A stretch of 54,276 bases of DNA from DATARH01 sp035570495 (GTDB lineage: Bacteria; Pseudomonadota; Alphaproteobacteria; ATCC43930; CGMCC-115725), in assembly GCA_035570495.1 (NCBI GenBank), contig DATMLO010000236.1:1-54276 (forward strand), given 5' to 3'. Within the stretch, counting starts at the first letter, position 1. Every line of letters begins with the position of its first letter. Positions 24,323-32,140 of the stretch are shown piece after piece. The translations under genes were made by a program, and so were the position numbers. The notes under the pieces are model-generated. The model ran no database searches. It was not told the DNA's origin and saw only the letters and a list, made by a program, of their open reading frames with translations.

Positions 24323-25372
24323 ATGCGCGGAGTCGTGTTCACCGGCGGTCGCGAGCTCGAATTGATGAATTTCGCCGACCCGACGCCGGGTCCTGACGAA
24401 GTCGTCATCGAGATGAAGGCCTCCGGCATGTGCGGCAGCGACCTGCACCAATATCGCCGCCCGAAGGCAGGGGGCGAGACAGGCGGGCTCGCAGCGCCTT
24501 CCGCGCCGACCATCGGCGGGCACGAGCCATGCGGCATCGTCGCCGCGGTCGGCACCGCCGTCAGCCCGTCGCTCGCCAAGGTCGGCCAGCGGGTCATGGT
24601 GCATCATTACGAGGGCTGCCGCGTCTGCGGCCATTGCCGCTCGGGCTGGTCGCAGCTCTGCCAGGAGACTCCGGTCAAGGTCTACGGCAACAACGCGCAT
24701 GGCGGCCACGCCGCTTATATGAAGGCGCCCGCCTTTACCGTCGTCCCGCTGCCAGACGAATTGTCGTTCACCACCGGCGCGGCGATCTCCTGCGGCACCG
24801 GCACGGCCTACGGCGCGCTGCGGCGCATCCGGCTTTCGGGCAACGACACGATCGCGATCTTCGGCCAAGGGCCGGTCGGCCTCTCGGCGACGCAGCTCGC
24901 GGCGGCGATGGGCGCGCGGGTCATCGCGCTCGATGTCAGCGAGGAGCGGCTGCAGCGCGCCAAGGATTTCGGCGCGGCCGAGACCGTCAACCCGCGCTCC
25001 AACGATCCTGTCGGCGCGATCAAGGATCTGACACACGGCTACGGCGCCGAGTTCACGCTCGACACCTCATCGCAGCCGGAAGGCCGTATCGCCGCGGTGC
25101 GTGCGACCAAGGTGTGGGGCACGACCTGCTTTGTCGGCGAGCGCAACAAGGTCGAGATCGATGTCAGCCCCGATATGCTGCGCAAGCAACTGACGATCGT
25201 CGCGTCATGGACCTTCTCGTCGATTGGCCAGGAGGAATGCGCGCGTTTCGTCGCCGATCGCGGCATCGATGTCGAGGCGCTGTTCACCCACCGCTGGAAG
25301 CTCGACCAGGCCGACGAGGCCTACAAGGTGTTCGACACGCAGACGACCGGCAAGGGCGTGTTTTTGATGTAA
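24323..25372 (+). CDS. zinc-dependent alcohol dehydrogenase (MDR)
   Basis: This 349-residue medium-chain dehydrogenase has catalytic zinc ligands C37 (GMCGSD) and H67-E68 (GGHEP), the four structural zinc cysteines C99, C102, C105 and C113, and the Rossmann motif FGQGPVGLSATQLAAAMGARVIALD. It oxidises a secondary alcohol or polyol with NAD(P)+; the closest look is to threonine/sorbitol dehydrogenase-like MDRs. RBS GGAGGAAACC. A cupin and a CoA-transferase pair follow on the same strand and may form one catabolic operon. Confidence 0.94.
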   Translation: MRGVVFTGGRELELMNFADPTPGPDEVVIEMKASGMCGSDLHQYRRPKAGGETGGLAAPSAPTIGGHEPCGIVAAVGTAVSPSLAKVGQRVMVHHYEGCRVCGHCRSGWSQLCQETPVKVYGNNAHGGHAAYMKAPAFTVVPLPDELSFTTGAAISCGTGTAYGALRRIRLSGNDTIAIFGQGPVGLSATQLAAAMGARVIALDVSEERLQRAKDFGAAETVNPRSNDPVGAIKDLTHGYGAEFTLDTSSQPEGRIAAVRATKVWGTTCFVGERNKVEIDVSPDMLRKQLTIVASWTFSSIGQEECARFVADRGIDVEALFTHRWKLDQADEAYKVFDTQTTGKGVFLM

Positions 25373-25383
25373 TGGAGGTTCCG

Positions 25384-25821
25384 ATGAACGATGTGATGAC
25401 CACGGCGAAACTCGGCTCGCCGACCGCGACGACGCCCGGCATGAAGGGCCAGGACAAGCTGACCTCGCTCGCCTCGCGCTATGTCGATGTCGACGACCTG
25501 CCGTGGAAGCCGACACCCTGCGCCGGGATCGAGATGAAGGTGCTGGTCGAGGACACCGCGACCGGGCTGATGACCGCGCTGTTTCGCTGGCAGCCCGGCG
25601 CCGAGCTGACCCTGCACGAGCATGTCGAGATCGAGCAGACCTTTGTCCTTGAGGGCAGCCTCGAAGACGAGGAAGGCGAGGTCACCGCCGGCAATTACGT
25701 CTGGCGACCCAAGGGCAACCGCCATTCCGCACGCTCGCCCAACGGCGCACTGGTGCTGTCGATGTTCCTGAGGCCCAACATCTTCCTCGACGAGAAGAAC
25801 GCGGGCGTCCAGCTTCGGTGA
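25384..25821 (+). CDS. cupin-domain protein (ChrR-like fold)
   Basis: This 145-residue single-cupin protein has motif 1 PGAELTLHEHVEIEQTFVLEGSLEDEEGE (His, His, Glu metal ligands) and motif 2 GNYVWRPKGNRHSARSPNG (His). It resembles the C-terminal cupin of anti-sigma ChrR and acetylacetone-dioxygenase-type cupins. The ATG at 25384 is preferred because GGAGG lies 5 bases before it, whereas an upstream ATG at 25372 overlaps the dehydrogenase stop and would place the RBS inside the gene. It probably acts with the neighbouring dehydrogenase. Confidence 0.88.
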   Translation: MNDVMTTAKLGSPTATTPGMKGQDKLTSLASRYVDVDDLPWKPTPCAGIEMKVLVEDTATGLMTALFRWQPGAELTLHEHVEIEQTFVLEGSLEDEEGEVTAGNYVWRPKGNRHSARSPNGALVLSMFLRPNIFLDEKNAGVQLR

Positions 25822-25835
25822 GTTGAGCACCACCT

Positions 25836-25901
25836 CGGCGCAGGCCGGGGCCCATGCTTCGATCGCACGAGCAGCGGAACAATGGGTCCCGGCCTTCGCC
25901 G
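25836..25901. repeat. intergenic palindromic repeat
   Basis: Arms 25836-25855 (CGGCGCAGGCCGGGGCCCAT) and 25882-25901 (ATGGGTCCCGGCCTTCGCCG) are reverse complements with two mismatches, around a 26-base centre. This sequence is a well-known dispersed palindrome in many alphaproteobacterial genomes. It ends 16 bases before the CoA-transferase A start, and bases next to its 3' arm (GGGATGGAG) supply the likely ribosome-binding site. Confidence 0.8.
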
Positions 25902-25917
25902 GGATGGAGTTGATAAG

Positions 25918-26691
25918 ATGCCCAAATCGAAAATCTATCCGAGCTTCGACGCGGCGGTCGCCGACATCCCCGACAATGTCACGATCGGCTTTGGCGGGTT
26001 CGCGGTCGTCGGCCAGCCGGTCAACCTCTACGGCGCGCTGGCGAAACAGGGCGCCAAGGGCCTCATCTGCGTATCCAACGGCACGCGCGGCGGCGCGACC
26101 CTGCCCGAGGACGCGCCGACCATGGAATGGCTAATCAGCAACGAGCAGGTGGTAAAGGTCGTCTGCGCCTTTACCGCGCCGACCCGCGCCTCGCAGAAGC
26201 TCGTTTTCTCCGAGTATTACGAGAGCGGCCGGATCGAAGCGGAGCTTGTGCCGCAAGGCACACTCGCCGAGCGCATGCGCGCCGCCGGCGCCGGCATCCC
26301 AGCGTTTTATACGCCTGCGGCAGTCGGTACCGAGCTTGCCGAGGGCCGCGAGACCCGCATCTTCAATGGCCGTGAATATCTGCTCGAAGAAGCGCTGCCG
26401 CTCGATTACGCCTTTATCCGCGCGCAACAGGCGGATGCGTTCGGCAATCTCCGCTTTCGCCGCGCGCAGCGCAATTTCAACCCCGTCATGGCGATGGCCG
26501 CCAAGGTGACGATCGTCGAGGTCGAGGAAGACATCCTCCCGGCCGGCGCGATCGACCCGGACGACGTGCACCTCTCGGGCATTTTCGTGCATCGTCTCGT
26601 CAGGGTGCCTCCCGCGCCCGAGGGCTGGTGGCCGATGCGGCCGCCCGAGGTCGCCGCCCGCAACGCCCAGCTCAAGGAGGCCGGCCGATGA
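25918..26691 (+). CDS. 3-oxoacid-type CoA-transferase subunit A
   Basis: The 257-residue protein is a family I CoA-transferase alpha subunit: IYPSFDAAVADIPDNVTIGFGGFAVVGQPVNLYGALAKQG, ISNEQVVKVV, and PAFYTPAAVGTELAEGRE are the usual landmarks. With subunit B it moves CoA from a donor such as succinyl-CoA to a 3-oxo or other acid. The start at MPKSKIYPS is chosen because upstream in-frame codons lie in the palindromic repeat. ATGA overlap with subunit B shows tight coupling. The substrate is not certain; scoA, pcaI and atoD types are all possible. Confidence 0.93.
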   Translation: MPKSKIYPSFDAAVADIPDNVTIGFGGFAVVGQPVNLYGALAKQGAKGLICVSNGTRGGATLPEDAPTMEWLISNEQVVKVVCAFTAPTRASQKLVFSEYYESGRIEAELVPQGTLAERMRAAGAGIPAFYTPAAVGTELAEGRETRIFNGREYLLEEALPLDYAFIRAQQADAFGNLRFRRAQRNFNPVMAMAAKVTIVEVEEDILPAGAIDPDDVHLSGIFVHRLVRVPPAPEGWWPMRPPEVAARNAQLKEAGR

Positions 26692-27362
26692 GCGACGCCA
26701 AGGGTCTCACTCGCCAGCAGATGTGCGACCGGCTGGCGATGGAGTTCGAGGATGGCTGGATCGTCAATCTCGGCATCGGCATCCCGACCCTCACCTCGAA
26801 CTGCGATTTCGGCGATCGGCAGATCATCTTCCACTCAGAGAACGGCGTCGTTGGCTACGGCCCGCTCGCCGCGCCGGGCAAGGAGGACATGAACCTTGTC
26901 AATGCCGGCGGCCAGCACGTGACGATGAACCCCGGCTCGGCGATCGTGCACCATGCCGACGCGTTCGGGATGATCCGCTCGGGCCGCATCGACGTGACCG
27001 TGCTCGGCGCCTACGAGGTCGCCGAGAACGGCGATTTCGCCAACTGGAAGATGGCCGGCCAGAAAGGCGGCGGCATCGGCGGCGCGATAGACCTCGCGGC
27101 CTGCGCCAAGCACGTCTTTGTCGCGATGGAGCAGACCACCCGCCGCGGCGCGCCGCGGCTGGTCGAGCGCTGCGCGATCCCGCTCACCGCCAAGGGTGTG
27201 GTGAACCTCGTCGTCACCAATTACGGGCTGTTCGAGATTGTCCCCGAGGGTATGGCGCTCAAGGAAATCGCTCCCGGCATCTCGCTCGATGAGGTCAAGG
27301 CCACCACCGGCTGCAACCTGATCGTCCCCGACGACCTGCCGACCGTAAAGCTGCGCGGCTAA
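26688..27362 (+). CDS. 3-oxoacid-type CoA-transferase subunit B
   Basis: The 224-residue beta subunit carries the catalytic glutamate in the SENG motif (about residue 50, IIFHSENGVVGYGPL), which forms the glutamyl-CoA thioester. VNLGIGIPTLTSN and the GGGIGGAIDLA segment are standard. The ATG overlaps the TGA of subunit A and has AAGGAGG upstream. Together they may process an oxo acid formed by the alcohol dehydrogenase gene cluster upstream. The stop overlaps the convergent bicupin-like gene. Confidence 0.94.
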   Translation: MSDAKGLTRQQMCDRLAMEFEDGWIVNLGIGIPTLTSNCDFGDRQIIFHSENGVVGYGPLAAPGKEDMNLVNAGGQHVTMNPGSAIVHHADAFGMIRSGRIDVTVLGAYEVAENGDFANWKMAGQKGGGIGGAIDLAACAKHVFVAMEQTTRRGAPRLVERCAIPLTAKGVVNLVVTNYGLFEIVPEGMALKEIAPGISLDEVKATTGCNLIVPDDLPTVKLRG

Positions 27363-28132
27363 CCCCGCCGTTCGTACGCTACGCGGAACTGCACGCACAG
27401 CATTTCGGCGCCGTTCGGCCCGGCGGACGCCAACAACGCGCCGTCCTCGGGGCCGACAAAGATCGTCGAGTTCAGGCCGAGCTGCGTGGAGCCGGCGGCC
27501 GATACGGTCCCGGCAAGCACCACCCAGAACTGGCCGCCGCTCGCGCTGGGGTCAGGCCCGGTCATTACCGCGCCCGGCGGGAGCTGATACCGCCAGCTCG
27601 CCAACCCATGTTCGTCTTCGAGCACCTGCCGGCGGCCGACAGCCGACATCGCCCTGAGCGACGTCTCGGTGATGGCCGGTTCCGGCTCGGTGCTCAATTC
27701 CCAATGGGTATGCCGGTCGCGCGATGCGCGCAGCTCGGCCCGGCTCTCGAGGCTGGTCATATATTTCGCGCCCGGGTCCCAGCGGTTGCGCAACGTAAAC
27801 CAGGTAATCCCCTGATCGGCCGCGGCGATCGGCCCGTAAGCCGAGTAGGCGTCGGTGTAATGCACCGCGACACTGCCCGTCTCGTGCGGCCCGAGCTTGC
27901 CGTAGCCGCTGACAAACACCTGAAACTGGTCGGCCTGATGGAAATGCGGATGGGTGACCCGACCAGGGCCGCGTTCGACGAGAAACGCCACCGGATGCAG
28001 CGTCTCCGGCCCCGGGGTCGGGTCACCCGGCTTCACGGTGTAGCGATTGCCGCCGATAAACGGCGTGGTCCACCCGCGGGGCGTGTCGCGGCGGTTCTCG
28101 CGGGCGATTTCGGCGTCGGCGGTCAGGATCAC
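27359..28132 (-). CDS. bicupin-like protein, unknown
   Basis: The 257-residue protein shows an N-terminal half with HPVAFLVERGPGRVTHPHFHQADQFQVFVSGYGKLG, a cupin-like metal site (H-x-H-x4-Q), and a second beta-rich half ending NSTIFVGPEDGALLASAGPNGAEMLCVQFRV, which reads like a second cupin without clear ligands. GTG at 28132 is chosen because GAGGA lies 6 bases upstream; a TTG ten codons earlier lacks an RBS. No signal peptide. It converges on CoA-transferase B. I do not recognise a characterised homologue. Confidence 0.75.
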   Translation of the reverse strand: MILTADAEIARENRRDTPRGWTTPFIGGNRYTVKPGDPTPGPETLHPVAFLVERGPGRVTHPHFHQADQFQVFVSGYGKLGPHETGSVAVHYTDAYSAYGPIAAADQGITWFTLRNRWDPGAKYMTSLESRAELRASRDRHTHWELSTEPEPAITETSLRAMSAVGRRQVLEDEHGLASWRYQLPPGAVMTGPDPSASGGQFWVVLAGTVSAAGSTQLGLNSTIFVGPEDGALLASAGPNGAEMLCVQFRVAYERRG

Positions 28133-28182
28133 GGCAAATCCTCGATTAAGATCATCGAACAAGCGTCGCGGCGCGTGGCCAC

Positions 28183-28815
28183 TTAGTCAAGCCGCTCCAA
28201 AATCGCCTTCGCCAGCTTTTTGGCGCGGATGTTGAGCGAGGAAAAATTCGTCTCGCTCGGGCTGCGGCCGACATTTTGCGCCGCGCGGTAGCCGGGTCGC
28301 TCGATCAGCTCGCCGTCCAGGATGGCAAACCCGGCCGCGCCGATCGTCGCTCGCGCCTCCGCCACCTCGGCATCCGTCAACACGCGGCACAGCGCGAAGA
28401 ACGGCCCTTTTGCGCCATCCGTCGCCCCGGCGATGCGCCGCGCCAGCGCGAGCGACGGCACGAGATCAGCACGCGAAGCGCCGGTCGGCAGCACGATGAG
28501 GTCGCATTCGGAAATCATTTCCTCGGTGCGTTTGGGAGTGCCGGGCGCGCCATCCAGCACCAGCACATCGTAATCGCGATTGAGCTTCAGCGCCTTGCGC
28601 ACATCCTTGGTCGGCTCCGCCTCGACCGCCGGCTCGAAATCGCGCTCAAGCCGCGCGCGCACCCAATCGACCGAGCTCATCTGCTTGACGTCGAAATCGA
28701 GGATTTTGGCGGCTTTCCCCTGAGCTGCCGCCTCACGCGCGATCAGCTGGCACAGCGTCGATTTGCCGACGCCGCCCTTCTGCGACACCACGCCGATGAT
28801 CCGCCGCTTGGCCAT
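28183..28815 (-). CDS. orphan ParA-family ATPase
   Basis: The 210-residue deviant-Walker ATPase has the P-loop KGGVGKST (residues 13-20, with the signature first Lys), Walker A' ILDFDVKQMSS and Walker B VLVLDGAPGTP. The size matches short plasmid-type ParA proteins. No parB or centromere-like repeat lies nearby, so it is not a complete partition locus. Orphan ParA proteins position cargoes such as chemoreceptor clusters, carboxysomes or division regulators; which one applies here is not readable. The upstream neighbour is the M3 peptidase (11-base gap). Confidence 0.9.
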   Translation of the reverse strand: MAKRRIIGVVSQKGGVGKSTLCQLIAREAAAQGKAAKILDFDVKQMSSVDWVRARLERDFEPAVEAEPTKDVRKALKLNRDYDVLVLDGAPGTPKRTEEMISECDLIVLPTGASRADLVPSLALARRIAGATDGAKGPFFALCRVLTDAEVAEARATIGAAGFAILDGELIERPGYRAAQNVGRSPSETNFSSLNIRAKKLAKAILERLD

Positions 28816-28826
28816 GCGGCGGGATA

Positions 28827-30854
28827 CTAGTGGTTGAGGCCGCGTTGCGCGAGGAGCGCGTCGATGGTCGGCTCGCGCCCGCGGAATTCGCGGTAGAGCG
28901 CCATCGGGTCGCGCGTGTCGCCGGCGCTATAGATGACCTTGAGCTTCGCCGCGAGTTCGGGATCGAACACGTCGCCATCGTCGGTAAAGGCGGCGTAGCC
29001 GTCGGCGTCGAGCACTTCGGCCCACATATAGGCGTAATATCCGGCGGCATAGCCGGCGCCGTCGAAAAGATGCCCGAAATGTGTCGGGCGATGGCGCAGC
29101 CCGATCTCCGCCGGCATGCCCACCCGGGCAAGAAAATCGCGCTCGAACGCGGCGATGTCCACGGGCCCTTCTTCTTTACGAGCGTGCAGCTCCATGTCGA
29201 TCATCGCACTGGCGGTGTACTCGACCGTCGCGAAACCCTGGTTAAAGTTGCGCGCCGCCAGGAGCTTCTCGAGCAACGCCTCGGGCAGGGGCTCGCCGGT
29301 CTGGTAGTGCCGCGCGTATTTGCGCAGCGTTTCCGGAGCCTGGACCCAGTGCTCCATGATCTGCGAGGGGAATTCGACAAAGTCGCGCCGCACCGCCGTG
29401 CCCGATTGCGAGTGATAGCGCACCTGCGAAAGCAGGCCGTGCAGCCCGTGGCCAAATTCGTGAAAAAGCGTTCGAGCGTCATCGAAGGAAAGAAGCGTCG
29501 GATCACCCTTCGAGAAATTGTTGTTGTTGAGGACAATCGGCAGCACCTCGCCATCGAGGCTTTCCTGGTCGCGGAAGCTCGACATCCAGGCCCCCGAACG
29601 CTTGCCGGGGCGGGCGAAATTGTCGTGCAGGAAGAGTCCGATCGTCTTGCCGTCGTCGCCGCACACCTCATAGGCGCGGACGTCCGGGTGATAGACGGGG
29701 CAGTCGCTCCGCGGCGCAAAGCTCAGGCCGAACAGCCGCCCGGCGGTCTCGAACATCGCCGCGACCATGTTGTCGAGCACGAAATAAGGTTTCACCGCGC
29801 TTTCGTCGAACTCGTATTTCTGGACGCGCACCTTCTCGGCGTAGTACCGCCAGTCCCACGGCGCGATCGGCGCGTTGAGGCCGTCGGCATTGGCGGCCTC
29901 GGCCAGCATCGCGCGCTCCTCGGCCGCGCGATGCTTGGCCGGGGTCCATACCTGCTCCAGCAGATGTTCGGCCGCGTCGGCGGTCTTCGCCATCGTGTCG
30001 TCGAGCCGAAAGGCGGCGTAGCTCGTGTAGCCGAGGAGCCGTGCCTGCTCCTGGCGGAGCGCCAGCAATTCGGCGATAAGCGGCCCATTGTTGTGTTCGC
30101 CCTGGTGCTCGCCGCGCTGTACCCAGGCGCGATAAGCGGTTTCGCGCAGGTCGCGCCGCGCCGAGAAGGTCAAGAACGGCTCGACCGAGGAGCGCGACAG
30201 GGTGATGACGTATTTGCCGTCGAGCCCGCGTTCCTTGGCCGCGCCGGCGGCCGCTTCGCAGGCGAAATCGGGCAGGCCGTCGAGCTCGTCCGCGCGCAGC
30301 ACGAGCCGCCGCTCGTCTTCATCGAACAGCACGTTCTGCCCGAAATGCACGTGCAGCGTCGCCATCCGCGTCTGGATTTCGGTCATCCGCGCCTTGTCTT
30401 CGCGACCAAGCGCGGCGCCGGCCCGCACGAACCGCAGGTGATAGCGTTCGAGAAGTCGCAACTGGTCGGGCGCGAGACCGAGCGTCTCGCGGTTCCGGAA
30501 AAGCGCATCGATGCGCGCGAACAGCGCCGGGTCGAGCGCGATCTTGGCGCGGTGCTCGGCCAGCTTTGGCATGTAGTCGCGCGCGACCGCGTCGATGTCC
30601 TTGTTGGTCACGCTCGAATTGAGGCCGTGAAACACGTTTTCAACGCGTTCGAGCAACTGCGCACTGCGCTCCAGCGCCTCGATCGTGTTGGCGAAGCTCG
30701 CCGGCTCGGGCACGCCGGTGATCGCCGCGATCTCGGCGACCTCCTCGTCCATGCCGCGATCCAACGCAGGCGGGAAATGATCCGGCTTGATGCGGTCAAA
30801 GGGCGGCAAGCCGAACGGCGCCGTCCAGTCTTCGAGAAGAGGGTTTTCGGCCAT
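28827..30854 (-). CDS. M3-family oligopeptidase (OpdA/Dcp type)
   Basis: The 675-residue metallopeptidase has the thermolysin-like zinc motif HEFGH (465-469, FHEFGHGLHGLLS), with the third Glu ligand in the following helix, and family blocks such as GLFLHDNFARPGKRSGAWMSSF and FNQGFATVEYTASAMIDMELH. It degrades short peptides in the cytoplasm, including cleaved signal peptides in E. coli OpdA. No signal sequence, so cytoplasmic. Either the dipeptidyl carboxypeptidase or oligopeptidase A name could apply. Confidence 0.96.
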   Translation of the reverse strand: MAENPLLEDWTAPFGLPPFDRIKPDHFPPALDRGMDEEVAEIAAITGVPEPASFANTIEALERSAQLLERVENVFHGLNSSVTNKDIDAVARDYMPKLAEHRAKIALDPALFARIDALFRNRETLGLAPDQLRLLERYHLRFVRAGAALGREDKARMTEIQTRMATLHVHFGQNVLFDEDERRLVLRADELDGLPDFACEAAAGAAKERGLDGKYVITLSRSSVEPFLTFSARRDLRETAYRAWVQRGEHQGEHNNGPLIAELLALRQEQARLLGYTSYAAFRLDDTMAKTADAAEHLLEQVWTPAKHRAAEERAMLAEAANADGLNAPIAPWDWRYYAEKVRVQKYEFDESAVKPYFVLDNMVAAMFETAGRLFGLSFAPRSDCPVYHPDVRAYEVCGDDGKTIGLFLHDNFARPGKRSGAWMSSFRDQESLDGEVLPIVLNNNNFSKGDPTLLSFDDARTLFHEFGHGLHGLLSQVRYHSQSGTAVRRDFVEFPSQIMEHWVQAPETLRKYARHYQTGEPLPEALLEKLLAARNFNQGFATVEYTASAMIDMELHARKEEGPVDIAAFERDFLARVGMPAEIGLRHRPTHFGHLFDGAGYAAGYYAYMWAEVLDADGYAAFTDDGDVFDPELAAKLKVIYSAGDTRDPMALYREFRGREPTIDALLAQRGLNH

Positions 30855-30907
30855 CGGCTTTATATAGTCGATGACCGCTGCCGCCGCATCACTCGGTGCG
30901 CCGATTC

Positions 30908-32131
30908 CTAGGCGCTGAGAATCTGCCCCAAATTCCCTTTTGACGCTGGCATGTCGGGAAAAATCTTCGCCATCGCCGCGTCCGGCAGCCGCAAATGCCG
31001 CTCGAGCACCATCGCCAGCAGATGTCGGTAATCAGTGGTGATCGCCAGATCACGGTTCTGGTAGAGCTGCGCGTCGGCGAGGCCCGGCCAGTCGCCGTAG
31101 ACCCGGCCGCCATTGACCTTGCCGCCGGCGATCCAGATCGCATTGCCGTGGCCATGATCGGTGCCGCGATTGCCGTTTTCGCGAACCGTGCGGCCAAATT
31201 CCGAAATCACCACGACGACCGTGTCGTTCCAGTCCGGCCCGAGCCCCTTGGCGAGTGCCGCCAGCCCATCGCCCAGCGGCTTCAAATGGCCGGCGAGCTG
31301 ACCAGCGTCGCTGCCCTGATCGACATGCGTGTCCCACCCGCCGAGCGCGACAAAGGCGAGCCGGATATGCCGGTCGCGGGTCATCAACCCGGCGAGCCGA
31401 TCGGCCACCGCCGGGAAGGCGTTGGCCGGCGGCGCGCCGTTATCCGCCATCTGCTGTTCGGCCGGCATATCGGCGACGAGCTCGGTGCGCGCCTCGCGGC
31501 CCTGTCGATAGGCCGCCGCCTGCTTGTCGTTGCCGGCATAGAGCCTGTCGAAGGCGCTCGCCACTTGCGGCTGGTCGATCGCCATCGGCGCCGCCGCCTT
31601 CGGCCCCAGCGGCAGGTTGGCGACCGAGACCGGTCCGCGCAGGATAAAGGGCAGGGTGGGTCCGACCGACAGCGCGTCGGTCGGCGTGCGTGCGCCGGGC
31701 AACGCGGCCAGCGTCCGGTTCATCCACCCATCAGGGGTGGTCGGTCGGCCAGGCGTGCCGTTCTCGATGAACTGCTGGGCGTCGAAATGCGAGCGGTTCG
31801 GGTCGGGTGAACCGGCAGCGTGGATAAAGGCGAGCTTCTTGTCGCTCCACAGCGGCATCAGCGACGACAGCGCGGGGTGCAGCGCGAAATGACCGTCCAG
31901 CGCCAGCGCGCCCTTCTCCGCGCCCGGCTTCTGGACGGCGATAGTCGGCCGCCCGGCGTAATAGGCCTCTTCACCGTAGGGAACGACCACATTGAGCCCG
32001 TCGACGGCGCCGCGCAGCATCACCACCACGAGACGTTGCGGCGCCTCATCGGCGCGCGCCGCCCAGATCGGCCCGAGCACCGGCGCTATGGCCGCACCGC
32101 CGGCAAGACCGAGAAAATCGCGTCTGTTCAT
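30908..32131 (-). CDS. Tat-exported DUF1501 protein
   Basis: The 407-residue protein starts MNRRDFLGLAGGAAIAP, a twin-arginine signal, and continues with the DUF1501 fold, related to alkaline-phosphatase/sulfatase superfamily enzymes: VVMLRGAVDGLNVVVPYGE, FVALGGWDTHVDQGSD, VVVISEFGRTVRENGNRGTDHGHGNAIWIAGG. The Asp and His residues in the last two blocks could bind metals. Its function is unknown. DUF1501 genes regularly sit with DUF1800 genes, as here, with two of them directly upstream, so they probably act together in the periplasm. Confidence 0.93.
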   Translation of the reverse strand: MNRRDFLGLAGGAAIAPVLGPIWAARADEAPQRLVVVMLRGAVDGLNVVVPYGEEAYYAGRPTIAVQKPGAEKGALALDGHFALHPALSSLMPLWSDKKLAFIHAAGSPDPNRSHFDAQQFIENGTPGRPTTPDGWMNRTLAALPGARTPTDALSVGPTLPFILRGPVSVANLPLGPKAAAPMAIDQPQVASAFDRLYAGNDKQAAAYRQGREARTELVADMPAEQQMADNGAPPANAFPAVADRLAGLMTRDRHIRLAFVALGGWDTHVDQGSDAGQLAGHLKPLGDGLAALAKGLGPDWNDTVVVVISEFGRTVRENGNRGTDHGHGNAIWIAGGKVNGGRVYGDWPGLADAQLYQNRDLAITTDYRHLLAMVLERHLRLPDAAMAKIFPDMPASKGNLGQILSA

Positions 32132-32140
32132 CACCACCAC

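Noticed and set aside
28830..30911. Open frame of about 690 codons opposite the M3 peptidase gene
   Set aside because: It is the antisense shadow of the peptidase in a GC-rich gene; composition is Arg-rich and no family motif is readable.
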